A stretch of DNA of 64,000 nt from positions 372,001 to 436,000 of the forward strand of contig NZ_CP170736.1 in assembly GCF_046115505.1 (NCBI RefSeq), written 5' to 3'. Source of the stretch: Dellaglioa kimchii (GTDB lineage Bacteria > Bacillota > Bacilli > Lactobacillales > Lactobacillaceae). Below, one piece after another: positions 34,436 through 44,656 of this stretch (position 1 is the first letter of the stretch; each line of letters begins with the position of its first letter). The position numbers and the translations under genes are program-made. The notes under the pieces were generated by a model. That model saw only the letters and a list, made by a program, of their open reading frames with translations. It had not been told where the DNA came from and did no database searches.

Positions 34436-36271
34436 ATGGCAAAAATTATAGGAATTGATTTAGGAACAACTAACTCAGCTGTTGCTGTGTTAGAAGGTAA
34501 AGAAGCAAAAATTATTACAAACCCAGAAGGAAATCGTACAACACCATCTGTTGTTTCATTTAAAGATGGCGAAACTCAAGTTGGTGAAGTTGCTAAACGC
34601 CAAGCAATCACAAACCCTGATACTGTTGCATCAATTAAACGCCACATGGGAGAAGAAGGCTACAAAGTAGATATTCAAGGAAAATCATACACACCACAAG
34701 AAGTTTCTGCTATGATTTTACAATACATCAAAGAATATTCTGAAGCTTACTTAGGCGAATCAGTAACACAAGCTGTTATTACAGTTCCTGCTTACTTTAA
34801 TGATTCACAACGTCAAGCTACAAAAGATGCTGGTAAAATTGCCGGTTTAGAAGTTGAACGTATTGTTAACGAACCTACTGCTGCTGCTTTAGCATATGGT
34901 CTTGAAAATACTGAAAAAGATGAAAAAATCCTTGTATTTGATTTAGGTGGTGGTACATTTGATGTTTCTATCCTTGAATTAGGTGATGGTGTCTTTGAAG
35001 TACTATCAACAAACGGTGATACCAAACTTGGTGGAGATGATTTTGATCAAAAAATCATGGACTGGTTAGTTGAGACCTTCAAAAAAGAAAATGGTATTGA
35101 CTTATCAAAAGATAAAATGGCAATGCAACGTCTTAAAGATGCTGCTGAAAAAGCTAAAAAAGATGTATCAGGTGTTACTAGTGCACAAATTAGCTTACCA
35201 TTTATTACTGCTGGTGCTGCTGGACCTTTACATTTAGAAGCAACATTATCACGTGCAAAATTTGATAATCTAACACAAGACTTAGTTGAACGTACACGTA
35301 TTCCAGTTCAAAATGCTTTAAAAGATGCTGGATTAACAAATGCTGATATTGATCAAGTTATCTTGGTTGGTGGTTCAACACGTATTCCAGCTGTCCAAGC
35401 ATTAGTTGAAAAAGAAACAGATCACAAACCTAACCAATCAGTTAACCCTGATGAAGCTGTTGCACTTGGTGCTGCAATTCAAGGTGGTGTCATTACTGGT
35501 GATGTTAAGGATGTTGTTTTACTTGATGTAACACCACTTTCATTGGGTATTGAAACAATGGGTAGTGTCTTTACTAAGTTAATTGACCGTAATACAACGA
35601 TCCCAACAAGCAAGTCACAAACGTTCTCAACAGCTGCAGATAACCAACCTGCCGTTGATATCCATGTCTTACAAGGTGAACGTCCAATGGCTACTGATAA
35701 TAAAACATTAGGCCGTTTCCAATTAAATGATATTCCTGCTGCACCTCGTGGAATCCCTCAAATTGAAGTTAAATTTGATATTGATAAAAATGGTATTGTT
35801 AACGTTTCTGCTAAAGATTTAGGCACAAACAAAGAACAAAAAATTACAATCAAGAGTTCAGGTGGTCTTGCAGAAGACGAAATCGAACGCATGGTTAATG
35901 AAGCTAAAGAAAACGAAGAAGCAGATAAGGCACGTAAAGAAGAAGTTGATTTGAAGAATGAAGTTGATCAATTATTATTCTCAGTTGATAAAACTTTGGA
36001 AGAATTAAAAGGTAAAGTAACTGAAGAAGAAATTAAATCTGCTGAAGATGCTCGTGATGCTTTGAAGAAAGCTCAAGAAGATAACAATGTTGAAGATATG
36101 AAAGTTAAGAAAGATGAATTGAATAAAATTGTTCAAGACTTAACTGTTAAATTGTATCAACAAGCACAAGAAACTCAAGGTGAAGCTGGTGCTGAAGGCA
36201 CGGCTAAAGACCCTAAAGATGAAACTGTCGATGGTGACTTCGAAGAAGTTAACCCTGAAGATAAGAAGTAA
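34436..36271 (+). CDS. dnaK: Chaperone DnaK (Hsp70)
   Basis: ATP-driven chaperone. N-terminal ATPase domain with GIDLGTTNSAVAV (about 5-17), FDLGGGTFDVS (about 170) and the VGGSTRIPA segment near 310; substrate-binding domain from about 360 with the LLDVTPLSLGIET linker; helical lid and an acidic tail ending EEVNPEDKK. At 611 residues it is full length and lacks the 20-odd residue ATPase insertion of Gram-negative DnaK, as expected. AGAGGT lies upstream of the ATG. Codon use is strongly biased, as in highly expressed genes. Confidence 0.99.
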   Translation: MAKIIGIDLGTTNSAVAVLEGKEAKIITNPEGNRTTPSVVSFKDGETQVGEVAKRQAITNPDTVASIKRHMGEEGYKVDIQGKSYTPQEVSAMILQYIKEYSEAYLGESVTQAVITVPAYFNDSQRQATKDAGKIAGLEVERIVNEPTAAALAYGLENTEKDEKILVFDLGGGTFDVSILELGDGVFEVLSTNGDTKLGGDDFDQKIMDWLVETFKKENGIDLSKDKMAMQRLKDAAEKAKKDVSGVTSAQISLPFITAGAAGPLHLEATLSRAKFDNLTQDLVERTRIPVQNALKDAGLTNADIDQVILVGGSTRIPAVQALVEKETDHKPNQSVNPDEAVALGAAIQGGVITGDVKDVVLLDVTPLSLGIETMGSVFTKLIDRNTTIPTSKSQTFSTAADNQPAVDIHVLQGERPMATDNKTLGRFQLNDIPAAPRGIPQIEVKFDIDKNGIVNVSAKDLGTNKEQKITIKSSGGLAEDEIERMVNEAKENEEADKARKEEVDLKNEVDQLLFSVDKTLEELKGKVTEEEIKSAEDARDALKKAQEDNNVEDMKVKKDELNKIVQDLTVKLYQQAQETQGEAGAEGTAKDPKDETVDGDFEEVNPEDKK

Positions 36272-36299
36272 TCTTTACTAAATTTTGAGTGTGATAGAA

Positions 36300-36329
36300 A
36301 GTCAAAGGCCTTTGGGACTTTGGCTTTTT
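36300..36329 (+). terminator. Terminator between dnaK and dnaJ
   Basis: AGTCAAAG (36300-36307) pairs with CTTTGGCT (36318-36325) around ten bases, followed by Ts. It should reduce dnaJ relative to dnaK. Confidence 0.7.
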
Positions 36330-36396
36330 ATTTCAGGTTAGACATGTTATCCTATTTAGAGCAATAAAAACCAAAAAGGTTATTCGGAGGTACGGA

Positions 36397-37536
36397 ATGG
36401 CAGAGAACAAAGATCCATATAATGTACTTGGTGTGACTAAGGATTCGTCACCTGAAGAAATAAAAAAAGCATATCGTAAGTTATCTAAACAATATCATCC
36501 GGATATTAATAAGGATGCTGGTGCCGAAGATAAATTTAAAGAAATCACTGAAGCATATGAAACAGTTGGTGATCCACAAAAGAAAGCTGAATACGATCAA
36601 TATGGTTCAGCTGGGTCTCAAGGTGGTGCTTACCGAGGATTTGGTGGTCAAGGACAACAAGGTGGATTTGGCGGCGGTGGATTTGAAGATATTTTCAGTT
36701 CATTTTTCGGCGGTGGTGGTGCTTCCCAAGATCCAACCGCTCCACGAGCAGGTCGTGATTTGCAATACGAGATGACATTGACATTTAATGAAGGTGTTTT
36801 TGGTAAAGAATCAACAATTAAATACAATCGTAAAAGTCTATGTGCTACTTGTTCTGGTTCTGGAGCAAAACCTGGAACTTCTCCAATTACATGTCATAAA
36901 TGTGGTGGTCGAGGTACTATCCAAGTTGAGCGTCGTACGCCACTTGGAAACATGATGACTGAACAAGAATGTGATGTTTGTCATGGTACTGGTAAAGAAA
37001 TTAAAGAAAAATGTGATACATGTCATGGATCAGGCCATATTGATGAAAGACATGAAGTTAAAGTAACTGTCCCTGCTGGCGTTGAAGATGGACAACAGAT
37101 GCGTCTTCAAGGACAAGGTGAATCTGGTGAAAACAGTGGACCTTATGGAGATTTATACATTATCTTTAGAGTTCAGGCCAGTGGCACATTTGACCGTGAA
37201 GGTCCTGATATTTACATTGATGTTCCAATTAGCTTTGTCCAAGCTGCATTGGGTGACGAAGTAACGGTTCCAACCGTTCATGGAGATGTAAAAATGAAGA
37301 TTCCCGCTGGAACACAGACGGGAACGACTTTCAGATTACGTGATAAGGGTGCGCCTAAATTACATGGTAAGGGTAATGGTGATCAAGAAGTGACGGTTAA
37401 TATTGAAACACCTCGTAATCTTAAAAAAGAACAAAAAGATGCTTTGAAAGAATTTGCTACAGCTAGCGGTAAAAACGTTGTTGGCGAAGGTAATTTATTT
37501 GATAAGTTAAAAGATCAATTTAAAAATAAGAAATAA
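36397..37536 (+). CDS. dnaJ: Chaperone DnaJ (Hsp40)
   Basis: Delivers clients to DnaK and stimulates its ATPase. J domain with HPD (about 34-36), Gly/Phe-rich region (about 72-110), four zinc-binding CxxCxGxG repeats (CATCSGSG, CHKCGGRG, CDVCHGTG, CDTCHGSG, about 149-212), then the C-terminal substrate domains. Full length at 379 residues, type I DnaJ. CGGAGG precedes the ATG. Separated from dnaK by a terminator and about 125 bases. Confidence 0.98.
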   Translation: MAENKDPYNVLGVTKDSSPEEIKKAYRKLSKQYHPDINKDAGAEDKFKEITEAYETVGDPQKKAEYDQYGSAGSQGGAYRGFGGQGQQGGFGGGGFEDIFSSFFGGGGASQDPTAPRAGRDLQYEMTLTFNEGVFGKESTIKYNRKSLCATCSGSGAKPGTSPITCHKCGGRGTIQVERRTPLGNMMTEQECDVCHGTGKEIKEKCDTCHGSGHIDERHEVKVTVPAGVEDGQQMRLQGQGESGENSGPYGDLYIIFRVQASGTFDREGPDIYIDVPISFVQAALGDEVTVPTVHGDVKMKIPAGTQTGTTFRLRDKGAPKLHGKGNGDQEVTVNIETPRNLKKEQKDALKEFATASGKNVVGEGNLFDKLKDQFKNKK

Positions 37537-37541
37537 AGTTA

Positions 37542-37578
37542 AAAATAGAATCGTCTTCTAAGATGATTCTATTTTTTT
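37542..37578 (+). terminator. Terminator of dnaJ
   Basis: AAATAGAATCGTCTT pairs with AAGATGATTCTATTT (one G-T pair) around a three-base loop, followed by a seven-T run. Confidence 0.9.
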
Positions 37579-37593
37579 GTATGCGAACTGTAA

Positions 37594-37622
37594 TTGTGTT
37601 TAGTAGCGTTGATTGTTATAAT
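37594..37622 (+). promoter_or_regulatory. Promoter of lepA
   Basis: TTGTGT (37594-37599), 17-base spacer, TATAAT (37617-37622), 37 bases before the ATG. Confidence 0.7.
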
Positions 37623-37658
37623 CAGAAGAGATAGAAACAAGAAAGTAGGACGCTATTA

Positions 37659-39500
37659 ATGGATTTTGAAGAAATGCAAGATAGACAAAAACATATTCGA
37701 AACTTTTCGATTGTAGCACATATTGATCATGGAAAATCCACACTTGCGGATCGTATCCTCGAGATGACTGATACAGTTACTAAACGTGAGATGCAAAATC
37801 AATTACTCGATTCGATGGATCTTGAACGAGAACGTGGAATTACAATTAAATTAAATGCGGTTGAATTACATTATCTTGCTAAAGATGGTGAAACATATAT
37901 CTTTCATTTAATTGATACACCAGGACATGTTGATTTCACTTATGAAGTTTCAAGGAGTTTGGCGGCATGTGAAGGTGCTGTACTTGTTGTAGACGCTGCT
38001 CAAGGTGTTGAAGCACAGACACTCGCAAACGTTTATTTAGCGATTGATGATGATTTGGAGATTTTACCAGTTATTAATAAAATTGACTTACCATCTGCTA
38101 ATGTTGAAATGGTAAAAAAAGAAATTGAAGATGTTATCGGATTAGATGCCTCTGATGCCGTTCTGGCAAGTGCTAAAAATGGTATTGGTATTGAAGATAT
38201 GCTGGAACAGATTGTAACGAAAATTCCTGCACCAAATGGTGATTTAAAAAAACCATTGAAAGCTTTAATTTTTGATTCAATCTATGATAGTTACCGTGGC
38301 GTTGTTTTGAGCATTCGGGTGGTTGACGGTGTTGTAAAACCTGGCGACACAATTGAATTAATGAATAGTAAGAAAAAATATGAAGTGACTGAAGTTGGGG
38401 TGATGTCACCCAAAGCAGTTAATCGTGATTTTTTAATGGCCGGAGATGTTGGGTATGTTACAGCGGCAATTAAAGATATTCGAGATACACGAGTTGGTGA
38501 TACAGTAACTTCAGCTGATAATCCAGCAACTGAAGCACTAGATGGTTACCGTGCAATTAATCCTATGGTTTATTGTGGGTTATATCCCGTAGATAATTCA
38601 AAATATAATGAATTACGTGAGGCACTTGAAAGATTACAATTAAATGATGCTGCTTTACAGTTTGAACCAGAAACGTCACAAGCACTAGGATTTGGGTTCC
38701 GTTGTGGATTTTTAGGGTTATTACACATGGATGTTGTCCAAGAGCGGTTAGAACGTGAATCTGGGTTAGATTTGATTACAACGGCACCATCTGTAATTTA
38801 TCATGTTGATTTAACTGATGGTGAGAAAATAATTGTTTCTAATCCTTCTGAAATGCCAGAACCATCATCAATTAAGCAAATTAACGAACCTTATGTGAAA
38901 GCAAGTATTATGGTACCTAATGAATATGTTGGAGCAGTCATGGAACTTTGTCAAAAAAAACGTGGTGTTTTTGAGACGATGGATTACTTAGATGAATTCC
39001 GTGTAAATATTATTTATCATATGCCTTTATCAGAAATTATCTTTGATTTCTTTGATAAATTAAAATCTAATACACGTGGATATGCATCCCTGGATTATGA
39101 AGAAGAGGGTTACCGTCCAAGTGATTTAATTAAAGTTGATATCTTGTTGAATGGTGAAGCAGTTGATGCATTGAGTTTTATTGTTCATCGTGATTTTTCT
39201 TTTGAACGTGGAAAAGGTATCGTTAATAAATTAAGATCATTAATTCCGCGTCAAATGTTTGAAATTCCAGTTCAAGCTGCTGCTGGCCAAAAAATTATTG
39301 CAAGAACAAATATTAAAGCATACCGTAAAGATGTTACAGCTAAATTGTATGGTGGAGATCGAACACGCCGTATGAAACTTTTGGAAAAACAAAAAGCTGG
39401 TAAGAAACGAATGAAACAAGTTGGTAATGTTGAGATTCCACAAGAAGCATTTATGGCAGTCTTGAAAATTGATGAAGATGAAGAATCTAAGAAAAAATAA
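37659..39500 (+). CDS. lepA: Elongation factor 4 (LepA)
   Basis: Ribosome-associated GTPase thought to aid initiation or back-translocation under stress. G motifs: AHIDHGKST (about 20-28), DTPGHVDF (about 85), NKID (about 140). The C-terminal domain unique to LepA follows, with AYRKDVTAKLYGGD near residue 552. Full length at 613 residues. The ATG has only a weak AGTAGGA upstream. It lies alone after dnaJ, a common place for it in lactobacilli, and ends at a bidirectional terminator. Confidence 0.98.
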   Translation: MDFEEMQDRQKHIRNFSIVAHIDHGKSTLADRILEMTDTVTKREMQNQLLDSMDLERERGITIKLNAVELHYLAKDGETYIFHLIDTPGHVDFTYEVSRSLAACEGAVLVVDAAQGVEAQTLANVYLAIDDDLEILPVINKIDLPSANVEMVKKEIEDVIGLDASDAVLASAKNGIGIEDMLEQIVTKIPAPNGDLKKPLKALIFDSIYDSYRGVVLSIRVVDGVVKPGDTIELMNSKKKYEVTEVGVMSPKAVNRDFLMAGDVGYVTAAIKDIRDTRVGDTVTSADNPATEALDGYRAINPMVYCGLYPVDNSKYNELREALERLQLNDAALQFEPETSQALGFGFRCGFLGLLHMDVVQERLERESGLDLITTAPSVIYHVDLTDGEKIIVSNPSEMPEPSSIKQINEPYVKASIMVPNEYVGAVMELCQKKRGVFETMDYLDEFRVNIIYHMPLSEIIFDFFDKLKSNTRGYASLDYEEEGYRPSDLIKVDILLNGEAVDALSFIVHRDFSFERGKGIVNKLRSLIPRQMFEIPVQAAAGQKIIARTNIKAYRKDVTAKLYGGDRTRRMKLLEKQKAGKKRMKQVGNVEIPQEAFMAVLKIDEDEESKKK

Positions 39501-39503
39501 GTA

Positions 39504-39540
39504 AAAACGACAACCGGAAAAGTCTGGTTGTCGTTTTTTT
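39504..39540. terminator. Bidirectional terminator between lepA and the antiporter
   Basis: A perfect 12-bp stem (39504-39515 with 39526-39537), ten-base loop, with A and T runs on the two sides. Its right-hand T run reaches the stop codon of the converging gene. Confidence 0.92.
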
Positions 39541-41522
39541 TATGATAAGTATGCTTCATTATTTTGCATGTAAACCATCTCATCGTATGAAATTTGTTCT
39601 CTTAACAGGTTGGCCGTTGCAGGGGTGATTAATTTTTGTTCTAATTGAAGTTGAACAAAATTATATTCTAATTGAAAGGCATTTATAAAAATATTATTTT
39701 GTAAGATAAGTTCAGTCTCATTTGAAAACATTCTTCTGTGTCTAACTGATAAAAATTGTCTAACCAAGGTAACGGCCATTGAATTGTCAACAGTGGTAAT
39801 AGAGGTTAAATAAGTAATTGCTGCCTGATAACTAGATTCCTCCATTAAAATAAAGTCATCTTTTGTATTATTATAATATTTTTTGAAAGTATTTTTTTGA
39901 TCTTCAGTAACCTGAGATAGCGCTTTTTTGCCTTTTTTAATAGCAAAATGTTTAAACAAATGAAGTGAATAGAATTTCAAATGCATTATGAGATGTTTAA
40001 GTGAAAATCCACGGGTTGATTGATAAGTTGTAGCAAGATACTTTTCGTACCAAGAACCATTTTTTTCAGAAACCTGACCACTCGATAATAATTCATGCAA
40101 AATATTTTCTTCAATTTCTTGTGTTTTTTCTAATAGGTCATAAAAATCACTCTTTTTAGGCCGTTTTAAAAAATTTTGTTGGTTATATAGTGTTTCAATT
40201 ACTGTTTGTCTTTCTGGACTAGGAATATTTGTGACATTAAGTTGTTCAACAGTGTAAATAACCATCTTAGAACGAATTTCACCAATATTTTCTAAAATAG
40301 TAATCTCATTCTTTTTGGTGATTAAGTGCGGTAGAAGGAAAGTAGGGACTAACATGCTAATTAATATAACTAATGCAGCTATAAAAATGATTTCATTTCT
40401 CATAGGGAATTCAATTCCTGAAACTGTTACTAATGGTAATGAGTATGCCATTGATAGTGTAATTGTTCCGTGAATTCCACTTAGGGCAAATGTAAAATCG
40501 TCTTTTGTTGATAAATTTTTTAATAGACAGTGGGACCATAGAAAACGCATTAGTGTCATAATAAAGTAAATACCAATACTAATAGCAAGTAAAATTAGTG
40601 AATTAAATCCTGAGCTTTTTAATAAATCTGAGGTAACAGTAGGCAATGTTAAACCTAGAACTACAAAAACAAACCCATTTAAAGCATCTGTAAGTACTTT
40701 CCAAATACTACTTGATATAAATTGTAATTTAGTTGAAGATAGCCGTAAACGATCTTTTTGAACACCATGAATTAAACCGGCAGCAACGACTGCTAAAATA
40801 CCTGAACAACCTAATTCTTCAGATATAAAATAAATTAAAAAAGGAGTTATTATTTCAATTGGAATCATAATTGCTGTATCTTCGATGTGCCAATTTAGTA
40901 ATGTTAACCTTATTTTAACGAATACTAATCCTAAAAATGCACCAATTAAGAGTCCACCAAAAAATGATGTGCTAAAAGCACTTAGACCTTCGTTCATAGA
41001 AAAAGTACCTGAAGAGAAAGCAGTTAATGCTAAACTAAGACCAACAATACCAGATGCATCATTAAATAAGGATTCATTTTCCAATATATTCATCATTGAC
41101 TCAGGAATCGGTAAATTTTTTGTCACTGAAGATACTGCTACTGTATCTGTGGGTGTGACAATCGCTGCTAACGCAAATGCTAAGGCAAGTGATAAATCAG
41201 GTAAGACTGAGTGAACTAAAAACCCAGTGACAATTATTGTTGTACCAACTAAAATGATGGCTAATGAAAGCGTCGTTAAAATGTTTCTAGCTAATGCTCT
41301 TCTAGATGTATTTTGGGCTTCATTGAAAATAATAGGTGCAACGATTATCATAAAAAATAATTCTGGGTTAAGTTCGAAGTGTTGAAAATTTGGTAATAAA
41401 GAAAGTGCTAATCCTATACCAATTTGATAAAAAGCTTGCGGAACTTTTGGAAACTTAACAGCAATCACATTTGCGATAACCACGCCACCAAGTAATAATA
41501 AGATAGCAGACAGTGAATCCAT
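39540..41522 (-). CDS. Na+/H+ antiporter, CPA1 (NhaP/NHE) family
   Basis: A 660-residue membrane antiporter exchanging Na+ or K+ for protons. About twelve membrane segments (1-400) contain the CPA1 signature: IVTPTDTVAV (about 119-128) and ENESLFNDASGIV (about 146-158), whose Asp is the ion-binding residue. A soluble C-terminal tail of about 250 residues, rich in charged and aromatic residues, follows and is probably regulatory. TTGGAGG precedes the ATG. It is monocistronic. A role in salt and pH homeostasis is inferred from the family; the exact ion is not visible. Confidence 0.92.
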   Translation of the reverse strand: MDSLSAILLLLGGVVIANVIAVKFPKVPQAFYQIGIGLALSLLPNFQHFELNPELFFMIIVAPIIFNEAQNTSRRALARNILTTLSLAIILVGTTIIVTGFLVHSVLPDLSLALAFALAAIVTPTDTVAVSSVTKNLPIPESMMNILENESLFNDASGIVGLSLALTAFSSGTFSMNEGLSAFSTSFFGGLLIGAFLGLVFVKIRLTLLNWHIEDTAIMIPIEIITPFLIYFISEELGCSGILAVVAAGLIHGVQKDRLRLSSTKLQFISSSIWKVLTDALNGFVFVVLGLTLPTVTSDLLKSSGFNSLILLAISIGIYFIMTLMRFLWSHCLLKNLSTKDDFTFALSGIHGTITLSMAYSLPLVTVSGIEFPMRNEIIFIAALVILISMLVPTFLLPHLITKKNEITILENIGEIRSKMVIYTVEQLNVTNIPSPERQTVIETLYNQQNFLKRPKKSDFYDLLEKTQEIEENILHELLSSGQVSEKNGSWYEKYLATTYQSTRGFSLKHLIMHLKFYSLHLFKHFAIKKGKKALSQVTEDQKNTFKKYYNNTKDDFILMEESSYQAAITYLTSITTVDNSMAVTLVRQFLSVRHRRMFSNETELILQNNIFINAFQLEYNFVQLQLEQKLITPATANLLREQISYDEMVYMQNNEAYLS

Positions 41523-41593
41523 AGTATTGCCTCCAATAATTTTAATTTAGAATGGTGTCTATTTTAACACATGTCTAAATTTAACAACATAAT

Positions 41594-41629
41594 AAAGGGC
41601 TAAGTTATCTAAAATAACTTAGCCTTTTA
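41594..41629 (-). terminator. Terminator of the gluconate operon
   Basis: GCTAAGTTAT (41599-41608) pairs with ATAACTTAGC (41614-41623) around five bases; on the minus strand it follows gntP and is trailed by a T-rich stretch. Confidence 0.85.
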
Positions 41630-41634
41630 TTAAT

Positions 41635-42987
41635 TTATACGAATAAGTTAATAAGCATAACACCACCGAGCCCTGAAACAGAGACGACTGTTTCAAGAAC
41701 GGTCCATGTTGCGAGTGTTTCTTTAACGGTTAAATCAAAATATTCTTTAATCATCCAGAAACCAGCATCGTTTACGTGAGAAGCAATTAAACTACCTGAA
41801 CCAATGGCGATAACCATTAATGCAGGATCAACGCCTGAACCAGCTATTAAACCACTGACTAGACCGGCAGCTGTTAATGCAGCAACTGTTGCAGAACCAA
41901 GAGAAATTCTAAGAAGTGCAGCAATTAACCAGCCTAACAATAATGGTGATAACGATGAGGATTCAAACATTCTTGAGATAACATCTGCGACACCACCATC
42001 AACAAGAACTTGCTTAAATGCACCTCCACCACCAATGATTAAGAGTAACATTGCAATTTGTTTAATGGCAACTTCAAGAGAAGCCATAATATCTTTGACT
42101 GGGATCTTTCGGGCAATACCCATTGAATAGATAGCGAACAGAAGGGAGAGAAGCATTGCAACGCCAGGAGACCCAACGAACATGAAAAAGGAATCTATAG
42201 AGTTAGGGTTCTTTGGTGTTATCCCTTTATTAACAATCATGTCGTAAACTGTTGAAATGGCCATAATTACAACGGGAAATAAAGATGTCAAAGTGCTCAT
42301 TGCAAAACTAGGTGTATCTTCAAGTTTAAATTCTTTTTGTGTTCCTAATGCGCTTAAATTTCCTTTTTGCTTAAATGCAGAAGGAATATATTTTTTTGCA
42401 ACCATAGCGAAAAGTGGACCGGCAATCAATGTTACCGGAATAGCTAATAGTAATCCGTAAATAAGAACCATCCCTACATTGGCATTTAGTGCTGATGCAA
42501 TTGCAGTTGGGGCGGGGTGAGGTGGTAAAAAGCCATGAGTAACTGAAAGTGCAGCTGCCATGGGAATCCCAAGATATAAAACTGAAATTCCTAATTCCGT
42601 AGCAATCGCAAAAACGATTGGAATCAATAAAACAATACCAACTTCGAAAAATAATGCAATACCAATAATGAATGATGCAAGTACGACTGCTAATTGAATC
42701 CATTTTCGACCAAATCGGTTAATTAAAGTAGTCGCAATCCGATAAGCACCACCTGAATCAGCAACCAGTTTACCTAGCATAGCACCAAAACCGAAGACTA
42801 AGGATAAATGACCTAATTGACTACCAATACCATTTTCGATAGAAGTCGTGATTTTATCTAAAGGCATCCCTAATCCAATGGCAACAACAAATGATGTGAT
42901 AATTAATGAAACAAATGTATTTAATTTAAATTTAATGATTAATAAAAGTAAAAAGAGAATCCCAATAAAAACAATTAAAAGTGGCAT
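41635..42987 (-). CDS. gntP: Gluconate:H+ symporter, GntP family
   Basis: A 450-residue permease with about twelve membrane segments, of the GntP family. Family features include FGFGAMLGKLVADSGGA (about 64-80) and, near the end, SHVNDAGFWMIKEY (about 405-418), both well conserved in gluconate permeases. GGGGGAAAG precedes the ATG. It lies 21 bases after the gluconokinase gene in the same direction, which supports gluconate as substrate over other sugar acids. Confidence 0.93.
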   Translation of the reverse strand: MPLLIVFIGILFLLLLIIKFKLNTFVSLIITSFVVAIGLGMPLDKITTSIENGIGSQLGHLSLVFGFGAMLGKLVADSGGAYRIATTLINRFGRKWIQLAVVLASFIIGIALFFEVGIVLLIPIVFAIATELGISVLYLGIPMAAALSVTHGFLPPHPAPTAIASALNANVGMVLIYGLLLAIPVTLIAGPLFAMVAKKYIPSAFKQKGNLSALGTQKEFKLEDTPSFAMSTLTSLFPVVIMAISTVYDMIVNKGITPKNPNSIDSFFMFVGSPGVAMLLSLLFAIYSMGIARKIPVKDIMASLEVAIKQIAMLLLIIGGGGAFKQVLVDGGVADVISRMFESSSLSPLLLGWLIAALLRISLGSATVAALTAAGLVSGLIAGSGVDPALMVIAIGSGSLIASHVNDAGFWMIKEYFDLTVKETLATWTVLETVVSVSGLGGVMLINLFV

Positions 42988-43008
42988 AGTAACTTTCCCC
43001 CAATGAAA

Positions 43009-44550
43009 CTAGATTTGATGATAATGTTTCCGCTGGAAATCAGCAATATTTTTATATTCAGTGCTTAATGACCTACTTACTCGAACAAATATAGGTAATA
43101 GTTCACGATATACTTCAAAGTTTTCTTTTTGTGGTTGGTGGACATGCATGGAACCAATCATATTTTCAACAGCAGATAGATCAGCAATTAAATGTAAACT
43201 TTGCATTCCTAAGACTGCTGCGCCAAGACAAGAACTTTCAAAACTTTCAGGAATTGTAACTTCTTGTTCAAAAATATCGGCTAATAATTGTCGCCATAAA
43301 GATGATTGGGCAAAACCACCTGTTGCTTGGATTCTAGTGGGTTTCCCAGCAATTTCAGTTAGTGCTAACATGACCATGTCTAAATTGAAAACGATCCCTT
43401 CAAGTACAGCTCGAGCCATATGCGCACGTGTATGTTGACGTGTTAAACCAAAGAATGAACCTCTAGCATTAGCATCCCAGAGTGGTGCCCGTTCGCCACC
43501 AAGATAGGGGTGGAAGAGGAGTCCATCGGAACCGGCAGGAACCTTTTCTGCAATTTGAGTGATGACTTCATAGGGATCAATTTTCATTTGTTCAGCAGTA
43601 ATTTTTTCGGGTGTAAATATCTCATCGCGTAACCAGCGGAAGACGATACCGCCATTGTTAACTGGCCCACCAATGACCCATTTATTTTTGGCGAGCGCAT
43701 AACAGAATAGTCTACCTTTAGGATCTGTAACAGGGTGATCGATAACCATTCTAACGGCACCACTCGTACCAATTGTGACAGCCGCAACACCTGGTTCGAT
43801 AGCATTAACACCAAGGTTTGATAGAACACCATCACTTGCACCAACAATAAAAGGAACATCACGTTGGATACCAGTTATTTTAGAAAATTCAGTGTTTAGT
43901 CCGGATAGTTGGTAAGTTGTTTCAACTAGTTCTGGTAACTGTTCAGGTGTAACACCAGTTACAGATAATGCTTGCTTATCCCAATCTAAATTAAAAATAT
44001 TGAATAAACCTGTAGCTGATGCTAAAGAATGATCAATAACAAGTCGATCAAATAATTGATATAAAATATAATCTTTAATACCAACAAAATAGGCTGCCTG
44101 ATTAAATAAATCTGGTTTATCATTCTTTAACCAAATTAATTTTGATAATGGTGACATAGGATGAATAGGTGTTCCAGTTTTGAGATAAATTTCATGACCA
44201 ACACCTGATTCAATTAAATCATCACTCCACTTGCTAGCTCTGTTATCAGCCCAAGTAATCGATCTAGTTAACGGTTTATGATTTTTATCAAGTAGAATTA
44301 AACTATGCATGGCTGCTGAAAATGAAACGCCTTTTAAATCAGTGGGGCGTAAGTTCGCTTTTTTATTGACCTCAGTGATTGCTTTTGTTACAGCAGCATA
44401 AATTTCATCAGGATCTTGTTCAGCCATCCCATTTTCTTCTTGATAAAGTGGGTAACCAATATTAGCGTATTCAATTACGGTACCTTTAAGATCGTATAAA
44501 ACTGCTTTCGTGCTTGTTGTTCCAATATCAACACCGATTATATATGGCAT
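43009..44550 (-). CDS. gntK: Gluconokinase (FGGY family)
   Basis: Phosphorylates gluconate to 6-phosphogluconate, which enters the pentose phosphate or phosphoketolase route. The 513-residue FGGY kinase has the N-terminal phosphate loop GVDIGTTSTKAV (about 5-16), the central SFSAAMHSLI region, and the C-terminal LGGERAPLWDANARG and ATGGFAQS motifs. ATG 44550 is chosen over an upstream in-frame ATG because AAGGGAG lies seven bases before it and the kinase fold starts there. The gene is first in gntK-gntP and carries a cre site 55-69 bases upstream. No gntR or gnd lies next to it. Confidence 0.93.
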   Translation of the reverse strand: MPYIIGVDIGTTSTKAVLYDLKGTVIEYANIGYPLYQEENGMAEQDPDEIYAAVTKAITEVNKKANLRPTDLKGVSFSAAMHSLILLDKNHKPLTRSITWADNRASKWSDDLIESGVGHEIYLKTGTPIHPMSPLSKLIWLKNDKPDLFNQAAYFVGIKDYILYQLFDRLVIDHSLASATGLFNIFNLDWDKQALSVTGVTPEQLPELVETTYQLSGLNTEFSKITGIQRDVPFIVGASDGVLSNLGVNAIEPGVAAVTIGTSGAVRMVIDHPVTDPKGRLFCYALAKNKWVIGGPVNNGGIVFRWLRDEIFTPEKITAEQMKIDPYEVITQIAEKVPAGSDGLLFHPYLGGERAPLWDANARGSFFGLTRQHTRAHMARAVLEGIVFNLDMVMLALTEIAGKPTRIQATGGFAQSSLWRQLLADIFEQEVTIPESFESSCLGAAVLGMQSLHLIADLSAVENMIGSMHVHQPQKENFEVYRELLPIFVRVSRSLSTEYKNIADFQRKHYHQI

Positions 44551-44604
44551 AGTGATCTCCCTTGAATAAATAGTAGTATGAATAATAAAGCTCATTAAAA
44601 TTAC

Positions 44605-44619
44605 AGTTAACGCTTACAT
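44605..44619 (-). promoter_or_regulatory. cre site (CcpA operator) of gntK-gntP
   Basis: On the minus strand ATGTAAGCGTTAACT fits the relaxed cre consensus WTGNAANCGNWNNCW at all fixed positions. Placed 55-69 bases upstream of the gntK ATG, it suggests glucose repression of gluconate use. Confidence 0.75.
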
Positions 44620-44656
44620 TATCGTCTTTGAGTAAACTTAAAGCAACTATCTTTAC

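Noticed and set aside
36640..36730. Gly-rich short repeats in dnaJ
   Set aside because: These encode the Gly/Phe linker of DnaJ, a standard domain.
39272..39583. Minus-strand ORF overlapping the 3' end of lepA and the antiporter's terminator
   Set aside because: Runs through the bidirectional terminator and lies antisense to lepA; the real genes explain both sides.
42371..42703. 110-codon frame inside gntP rich in Cys, Tyr and Ser
   Set aside because: Alternative frame of the gntP gene on the same strand; composition is an artefact.
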